Of a stretch of DNA of 15,269 bases, positions 9,692 through 15,269 are shown in pieces. Source of the DNA: Pleurotus ostreatus/Saccharomyces cerevisiae fusant (taxonomy: Eukaryota > Opisthokonta); NCBI GenBank assembly GCA_024196135.1, contig JAMQCK010000825.1:1-15269 (forward strand). Reading direction: 5' to 3'. Below the pieces are notes generated by a model. The model did not search any database. It saw only the letters and a program-made list of their open reading frames with translations, and was not told the origin of the DNA. The number at the start of each line of letters is the position of its first letter. Within the stretch, counting starts at the first letter, position 1. A program made the translations under genes and the position numbers.

Positions 9692-10037
9692 TTTACTTCC
9701 GCCTATTTCCCTCACAGGCGTTACTCAAGTCTGTTAAACTGTAATCACAAGCATCTTCCTTTCGCCATCGTAGCCTGGTATCGACTCAGTGATGACCACA
9801 TTCGTATCCTGTATACTCCGCGCTTGACTTGTCGCGAGGGCATCTTTTGCTTTGATTATGGTCTACCGACGACGACGGACTTGCTCCTGCTGCGACGAAC
9901 ACCTCGCGCCTCTGACAATGTCATTCTTCCTCAAAACGGCCTATTGAAGCTTCGCAGAGGGTCTTTACAAGCCCGCAACACTCGCCGTTCCGACACTCTA
10001 GCTCGGTCTCGCGCTGCACTCCATATCTCCTCCGGCG

Positions 10038-11036
10038 ATGGCGGACTGTTTCCGGTCTTGCGGACGTCCCTCCGTCGGCAAGTCTACTAACCATACGCTA
10101 AACAAGGACACTACAGGAACCCCGCACCGCCTCGCTTGCTCATCCTGTCTGAAAGCATCCTAGTCCGACTGCTATCTCCTCGTAGAACGGCACAATCAAC
10201 GACCAGCCTATGACCTGTCCATCTCCCGCGACCACGGTAATCCGCTCCTCCGTGCACTGCTTCGCTCTTACAAGCCCTCGCAGGGGATTCGTGCAGTTGG
10301 AGGATCCGCGCTCGCCTTCGTATCACCTCACGCACATTGCCTGTGCTGCTCACTCAGTGAAGGTCACTCCGGGGGAGCCATCACTCTACTTTGGGACTAG
10401 GGTTCTCGGGGCACCTGGATGCGTCTTGATCATCGGCCGGTCCACCCCCTTCCAGCGCTTCGGTGATACGCCTTCGCTCCTGGGGTGGACGACGTTGAGG
10501 TCACCCGACTGGTCAACTGTACTGTGCTCCATATCGCGGCAAACTCTCAGACGACCCAGACGGACCGCGATGACGCCCATGGCGTTACTACCATCTCTCT
10601 TACCGTAGAGATATCTTTGAGCGGGTCATAACATGCTCTCTGCACCACTACTATCGACGATACCCGGGACGTCCTGCCTGTCGCGATCAAGGCCTTTCGC
10701 GTGGGTATCGGATCTGTCTATTCCATTGTTCTTCTTCGGGTGTACCGCCGGTGTTGGGCCTCGTGCAGCTCGCATATCGACCTTATCCGGCGCCTGGCAT
10801 CATCCGACGCCCGCTGTTCGTTCTCATCGCCGCGATCACTGGACTCAGCACCACTGAATGGACTGTCGCAGGGAGGGTACTACACTGCTATCGGTCCTGG
10901 ATTCTCGAGGTCAAGATCAGATACCCCCGAAGCTAACGTGCGTCCGGTGGCGCCTGATGGGCCGGTAGGTATCCTTGATGTAAGGTGGGCACTAGGGAGG
11001 GACTCGCGGTCGATCTCGAGGCGACGGCAAGCGTAG
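10038..11036 (+). pseudogene. Possible decayed coding region, unrecognised
   Basis: One plus-strand frame stays largely open from an ATG at 10038 to a stop at 11036. It has only four internal stops (10161, 10398, 10464, 10629), fewer than I would expect by chance over about 330 codons. Segments such as VTTISLTVEISLSG and DVLPVAIKAFRVGIGS look protein-like. Neighbouring frames are also open for long stretches (10210-10608, 10751-10936), so composition alone may explain part of this. I could not build a clean spliced gene and recognise no domain. It may be a relic gene or transposon, an unannotated fast-evolving gene, or non-coding GC-rich DNA. Confidence 0.2.
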
Positions 11037-11463
11037 ACGTGCAGACATACGACTCGCATGCACCGCCTTTCATCTCAGTTCAGTGCGATGAGTCCTGATG
11101 GGCGTATCACGCCCAGCCATCCGTGGTTCCGGACGAGGAGCGGCGAATTAGCGGCAGGAATGGGACGAAGTGTTTCATGGCAAAGGTCTGCACTCCACCA
11201 TGCTTCCCATCCATACTTACTTGTATGGTATGGACTTGAACTTACGTGGCGCGTCGCCTTCATACAGACATCTCCTTCCAGCTCAAAGTCTAGACCACAG
11301 TGATACAGACCTGCAGATACAACGTGTAGAAACTTGGGCTAAGTCCTCCTGCAACAGTCGAGCCGGCATCCGAGGGAGCAAGAGAGCCTCTGACCGCTGA
11401 GTCATTCATCTCGAACAAGGCGCAGCTCCGGCCAGCGCCCGGCGCCATCAAGCATCAGCCGCT

Positions 11464-11483
11464 CGCATGCGTTGCGCATGCGC
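11464..11483. promoter_or_regulatory. Paired palindromes upstream of the G-alpha gene
   Basis: CGCATGCG (11464-11471) and GCGCATGCGC (11474-11483) are each perfect palindromes and sit two bases apart, about 110 bases upstream of the G-alpha ATG. Such symmetric pairs can be dimeric transcription-factor sites, but no factor can be named from sequence. Confidence 0.3.
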
Positions 11484-11594
11484 GCTATTGCAAATCACAG
11501 GCTCTGCCCCTGGTACCGTGATCTGAACGGCGCTATTTGATGGTCTTCAAACACACAGCATCGACCCTCTCTCCCTCCCCCTCCACTACTCACG

Positions 11595-13684
11595 ATGGGC
11601 CAGCAGTACGAGGATGAGGACCCTCTCACGCGCGCGATCGCGCCCCCACCGAATGAGACACCCCAGGAGCGCCGCGCACGCGAGGCCGCGGAGGCAGAAG
11701 CGCGCCGCATTAGTGACATGATTGACGACGAGATCAGGCAGGAGCGGGAGGCGGAGAAGCGCAAGAAGAAGGCAGTCAAACTGCTGCTCCTCGGTGCGTC
11801 CTGCGCATAGCACTTGATTGCAGAACGCTGATACGACTTGTGCAGGCCAGAGCGAGTCCGGAAAGACCGCGACGCTGAAAAGTGCGGCCTTCGACCCCGA
11901 GTTGCACGCGCTCGCTGACGCCAGGTATCACAGACTTCCAGCTGCAGTATTCGCGCCGACAATGGCTCGAGGACCGCGATGCATGGCGTTCTGTCATTCA
12001 CCTGAACCTCGTCCGGAATGTCAACAGTATACTGGACATGTTGGCGAAAGAGATCGCGGCCGCCACCCGGCCCGATTCCCCCAGCGATGACAGTGACCCA
12101 CCTCGACGCCGGCATTCGCGCCAGCCGTCTCGACCATCAATCCCCTTCACCGACACGCACCGCGTGCTACGTACGCGCCTCGCGCCGCTCAAGCGGGTGC
12201 AGAAGGACTTAGAGCGCCGCCTCGGAGACCAGTCGAAGGAGATGTACACGACGGACGTACACACCGCGGCTCCCTTCGACGACATGGCTGCAGCTGGCTC
12301 TCCCGCACCCCGCGGCGTCTTGCAAGAGTTCTCAATCAACTCGACTAACGGCTGGAAGTCTGCACTCGATCGCTTCCGCCGCGGGGGCGTACCAGACGCG
12401 CGCGCTGATGCGGCGATGAAGCTGCAGAAGCAAGTCGACGCGCAAATTCTGGACACGATCGCATCGTGTCGGGACGACATGCGGGCACTTTGGAATGACC
12501 CAGCAGTGCGCGCCATGCTCGATCGGCGACGGTCGCGTATAGAAGATGGCCCGGGGTTGTGAGTGTCGCCCATCGCGTGCGGGTGACATCGTGTCTAACA
12601 CCTCGCAGCTTCCTCAACGACTCGGACAGGATCGCAGCTCGCGGGTACGACCCCACCGATGCCGACATCGTACGCGCCCGCTTGCGGACGGTTGGCGTTC
12701 AGGAGCACAAGTTCATGTTTGAAGTTGGTGCGTGTGATTGGCTGTCGCGCTTCGCATGCGATGGACTTACATTCGCGCAGGGCGTACGGCTGGGCAGGAA
12801 TGGCGCTTCTTCGACGTTGGGGGAACCCGGAGCAGCGTATGTAGCGCTTTCAGCCCTTGAATCTGCATCGCTGACGCTGGTTGACGTGCAGCGCGCCGCC
12901 TGGTACCCGTACTTTGATGATGGTAAGCATCGGCCCCAATGCACGCCTTCAGTCCGCTCTAACTCTTTACGCCACAGTGGATGCCATCATTTTCCTTGCG
13001 TGAGTGATCCTTTGCAACCCTGCGATCCCAACGCGTCCTAATCCGGCCGACCCGGCCCACTCGCAGACCAAGTATGTTCATTCACCCGTTTCGTCCCTGG
13101 AAACTTGTCCTCATCTAATTACAGTTTCCTGTTTTGACGAGAAACTGGCCGAAGACCGAAGGGTGAACCGTCTGGAAGATAGCTATCTCCTATGGAGATC
13201 GGTCGTCTCGTGCAAGTTGCTTGCACGGACGCAGATCATCTTGTTCCTCAACAAGTGTACGTTCATCGGCGTCGCAGCCAAGCCGCTTCGTCTAACCGAT
13301 CCCTAGGTGATCTCCTTCAGACCAAGCTGAATCGCGGCGTCAAAATCCGTGATTCAGTGCCCAGCTTCGGCGAGCGACCAAACAACTTGGCAACTGCGAC
13401 GAAGTGTACGCTATTCGCAGAAGCGCTCGATACAGTTATGACTCACAGATGCTTCTTGCAGACTTCCAACAACACTTCAAGGAAATCTTGCGCCAGCACT
13501 CTCCCGTCCAGCGGCCCTTCTACGTGTACCTCACCTCTGTGATCGACACGAAGGCGACCGCGGCAACGCTTGGCGCTGTAGAAGAATCCATCCTGCGCAA
13601 TCATCTACGCCGCGCAGACCTCATGTAAGTGAGGCAGGTTTATTTGCACGCCGTCGCACGACTGCTAATGGATCTTGTAGCTAA
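11595..13684 (+). CDS. Atypical heterotrimeric G-protein alpha subunit
   Basis: This is a predicted 496-residue G-alpha (usual length about 350) that would bind GTP and relay signals from membrane receptors. Twelve exons: 11595-11793, 11846-11881, 11934-12558, 12609-12727, 12781-12836, 12892-12922, 12978-12999, 13067-13071, 13125-13256, 13307-13405, 13462-13624 and 13681-13684. The P-loop is GQSESGKT (67-74). Switch I keeps Arg311 and Thr314 in RARLRTVGV. Switch II is DVGGTR, so Thr342 replaces the catalytic Gln. The base motif is NKCD (407-410), and the usual TCAT loop reads TSVI (466-469). An extra stretch of over 100 residues, with Ser/Pro/Arg-rich parts, expands the helical domain (about 100-230). 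The N-terminus begins MGQQYE, with Gly2 but neither Ser6 nor Cys3, so myristoylation and palmitoylation are doubtful. Basidiomycetes carry many divergent G-alphas, and this fits that expanded class. Splicing the last intron gives an end of ADLI; reading through gives ADLM and a stop at 13628. Confidence 0.93.
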
Positions 13685-14317
13685 TAAGCGCACCCTCGCT
13701 CGCCAGCGTGTCCCATGCGCTCTGATCTGCCCCTCGCGCCACCACAGTCCATTCATGTCACTGTATAATTGTATCATAAGTACGACCACCTGGTACGATC
13801 TGCCCTCCTACCCGTATTGCCCTACATCCCTTTGGCTTATCGTCTTATATTATGTACGACCGCTGCTTCCCTCGTACAGCGGCCGTCTCTCGCGACCGGC
13901 TCCCCTCACTGGACCTAACTTATTCTCGCTGCTTACTCTGCTGTCGCTGCCTCGTCCACTGCTTACAGTTGCCGCGTCTGCTGCTGCGACCTACACCGCC
14001 TACCTATTCCGTCGTAGCACCCTCCAGGACCATTATCGTACGCTTCATGGATCTCTCTTTCCTGTATTGCTTGTTATACATTCTAGCATTTGGAATATTT
14101 TCGCTAGCTCGAGACCCACTCATATTCTCGAGAGAGTGATGAGAGGAAGAAATATAGATTGTTCTGCCGCCCAGGCTCCTGCGTCCGTCACGGTCACATG
14201 ATAACGCTGGGATTGCGATGTCGCAACTTGTCTTTGACGCTCAGCGCCGTTGCACGGTACTGCTCGACTCGACACCGACGACTCTGCTGGACACTACATA
14301 TCGTATACTCGGGCGCT
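13685..14317. other. Intergenic region between G-alpha and F-box genes
   Basis: These 633 bases should hold the 3' end of the G-alpha gene and the promoter of the F-box gene. An open frame of 190 codons (13629-14201) crosses the region, but it begins in the last G-alpha intron, is Leu/Ser/Pro-rich by composition and shows no domain. I do not call it. No clear TATA box or RNA gene was found. Confidence 0.5.
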
Positions 14318-15269
14318 ATGCATCAGGTCTTGTCGATGCCGGAACTCGTGGGCTGCATCTGCGAGGTCGTCGACAGACGCGACGCGTATGCCATGGCTCT
14401 GACGTGCAGAACATGGCATTCTGCCGCCCTCGACAGGATATGGCGCGACCTAACTTTTGGCGAACTTATGACCCATTTGTTTTGTCTCCTGTCGTCGAAC
14501 GTGTACAAGCCTCCGGAAGTGCGTATGCATAGTCACTACTTACCTTGGGGTGTTGCCTTACACTGAGTAAAAATTTACGCAGAACAGATATGTGCTTCGG
14601 TATCACCGATCGCCATGGCTGCGACACCCCAAGCCGGATGACTACGCCGACTTGTATCGGTTTTCTGTGCGAATCAGATCCTTGGATTTGCAGGATGCGG
14701 ACCTTGATTCAGACACATTATCCGTGCTCGCCGACCATCCACCTCCGCGGCCCCTCTTTTCCCGACTCCGCGAGGTGAAGCTGCCGCCTGGCGCCCTCAC
14801 GAAGAAGGGACTCCCGTCTCCTTCGTTCATGCGCCCCTTTGACTCGCCGCTTCTGTCACAGGTTTGGGTTACTTGGCAAGTCGGCGTAGGCGACAGACCA
14901 AAGAGGATTGACCTCGATGCATGTGTCGCTCATACGGAAGGAATCAGACTATGCCTCGAAGTATATGGACCGAAACTACCTATCCTTGTCGGCGCGCAGT
15001 CTGACATCATCCGCAAGGTGTCCCTCGGATGCGTCGCTATCGAGAAAAGCGACTGGGACATTCTAGGTGCACTGCCTCGCTTGCAGACCCTCGAGCTCGA
15101 GATCCCACCACGCACTCCATCTATCCCTCGCCCATTTCGCTCCCTGCGCGAGCTTACGGTCAGCACGTACCAGGACTGCAAACCTCGCGTTGCCAGCTTC
15201 CTTCGACGCTGCGGCCCTCTTGCGCTGTCCTCCTTGGAGATTCGCGTCGGTCGCGACGATAATGAGCGG
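14318..15269 (+). CDS. F-box-like protein, 3' end beyond window
   Basis: This is the N-terminal 296 residues of a protein that continues past the right edge. Exon 1 is 14318-14518 (67 codons). A 64-nt intron (GTGCGT donor, acceptor ACGCAG) leads to exon 2 at 14583, still open at 15269. The N-terminus MHQVLSMPELVGCICEVVDR followed by DAYAMALTCRTWHSAALDRI has the spacing of basidiomycete F-box-like motifs: a Pro-Glu near residue 8, Leu-Thr-Cys-Arg and a Trp-Arg-Asp-Leu. Downstream, repeated patterns such as LRTLELEI-like segments (LPRLQTLELEIP, FRSLRELTVS) suggest irregular leucine-rich repeats. The usual role would be substrate choice in an SCF ubiquitin ligase through Skp1. The gene has large, fast-evolving families in mushrooms, so the target cannot be inferred. 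Met7 (14336) is an alternative start. Confidence 0.75.

Larger units (their letters stand above)
9172..11594. other. Long gene-poor interval between CBF1 and the G-alpha gene
   Basis: These 2.4 kb lie between divergently transcribed genes and contain no gene I can support. The left end should hold the CBF1 promoter. A TATAAATA reads on the plus strand at 9453-9460. Short direct repeats occur near 9592-9691. From about 10038 to 11036 coding-looking frames occur in more than one register but carry stops and match nothing I recognise (listed separately). Near 11464-11483 there are two self-complementary CGCATGCG-type elements. The last 40 bases before 11595 are C/T-rich, as expected for the G-alpha leader. 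No tRNA-like or rRNA-like sequence was seen. Confidence 0.5.

Noticed and set aside
8045..11594. Search for CACGTG (Cbf1 autoregulatory) sites around the bHLH gene
   Set aside because: Only partial matches such as AACGTGA were seen by eye and no exact CACGTG was found, so no autoregulation is claimed.
11495..12115. 206-codon minus-strand frame, and another of 191 codons at 11998-12573
   Set aside because: Both are antisense to the G-alpha exons and promoter, with Ser/Arg-rich composition only.
13629..14201. 190-codon plus-strand frame after the G-alpha gene
   Set aside because: It begins inside the last G-alpha intron, has no recognisable domain and reflects C/T-rich intergenic composition (Leu, Ser, Pro).

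Overview
This window looks like nuclear DNA of a filamentous basidiomycete, probably an Agaricomycete such as a polypore. Four things suggest this. The sequence is GC-rich. Genes are broken by many introns, mostly about 48-95 nt (a few reach 150-200), with GTRNGT-type donors, CTAAY branch sites and CAG/TAG acceptors. Genes lie on both strands with short spacers. The gene content is typical of mushrooms: a GPI-anchored cysteine-rich secreted protein, an expanded atypical G-alpha and an F-box/leucine-rich type protein. The exon structures below were worked out by hand from reading frame, splice consensus and family conservation. No alignment was run.

Layout from left to right: (1) 529-1471 minus, a small secreted, cysteine-rich, GPI-anchored protein in 5 exons. 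(2) A divergent spacer of about 0.7 kb. (3) 2180-4999 plus, a 12-exon coiled-coil protein of a fungal family with no function known to me, ending in a proline-rich tail built on 24-bp tandem repeats. (4) 5346-7594 minus, an endosomal/vacuolar Na+(K+)/H+ exchanger (NHX1 type) in 5 exons, tail to tail with the previous gene. (5) 8045-9171 minus, a CBF1-type bHLH transcription factor in 2 exons. (6) A gap of about 2.4 kb (9172-11594) with no convincing gene; it holds coding-looking fragments with in-frame stops, a TATA-like box and some short repeats. (7) 11595-13684 plus, a long atypical heterotrimeric G-protein alpha subunit in 12 exons, including a 5-nt micro-exon and a Thr in place of the catalytic Gln. 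(8) A spacer of about 0.6 kb. (9) From 14318 plus, an F-box-like protein that runs off the right edge.

The genes do not form an obvious pathway. They read as ordinary chromosomal neighbours: ion/pH homeostasis, transcription, signalling and the cell surface. The most unusual content is in the G-alpha gene (active-site substitutions, micro-exon, helical-domain insertion) and the repeat-bearing coiled-coil gene. I found no convincing mobile element, CRISPR array, tRNA or rRNA.
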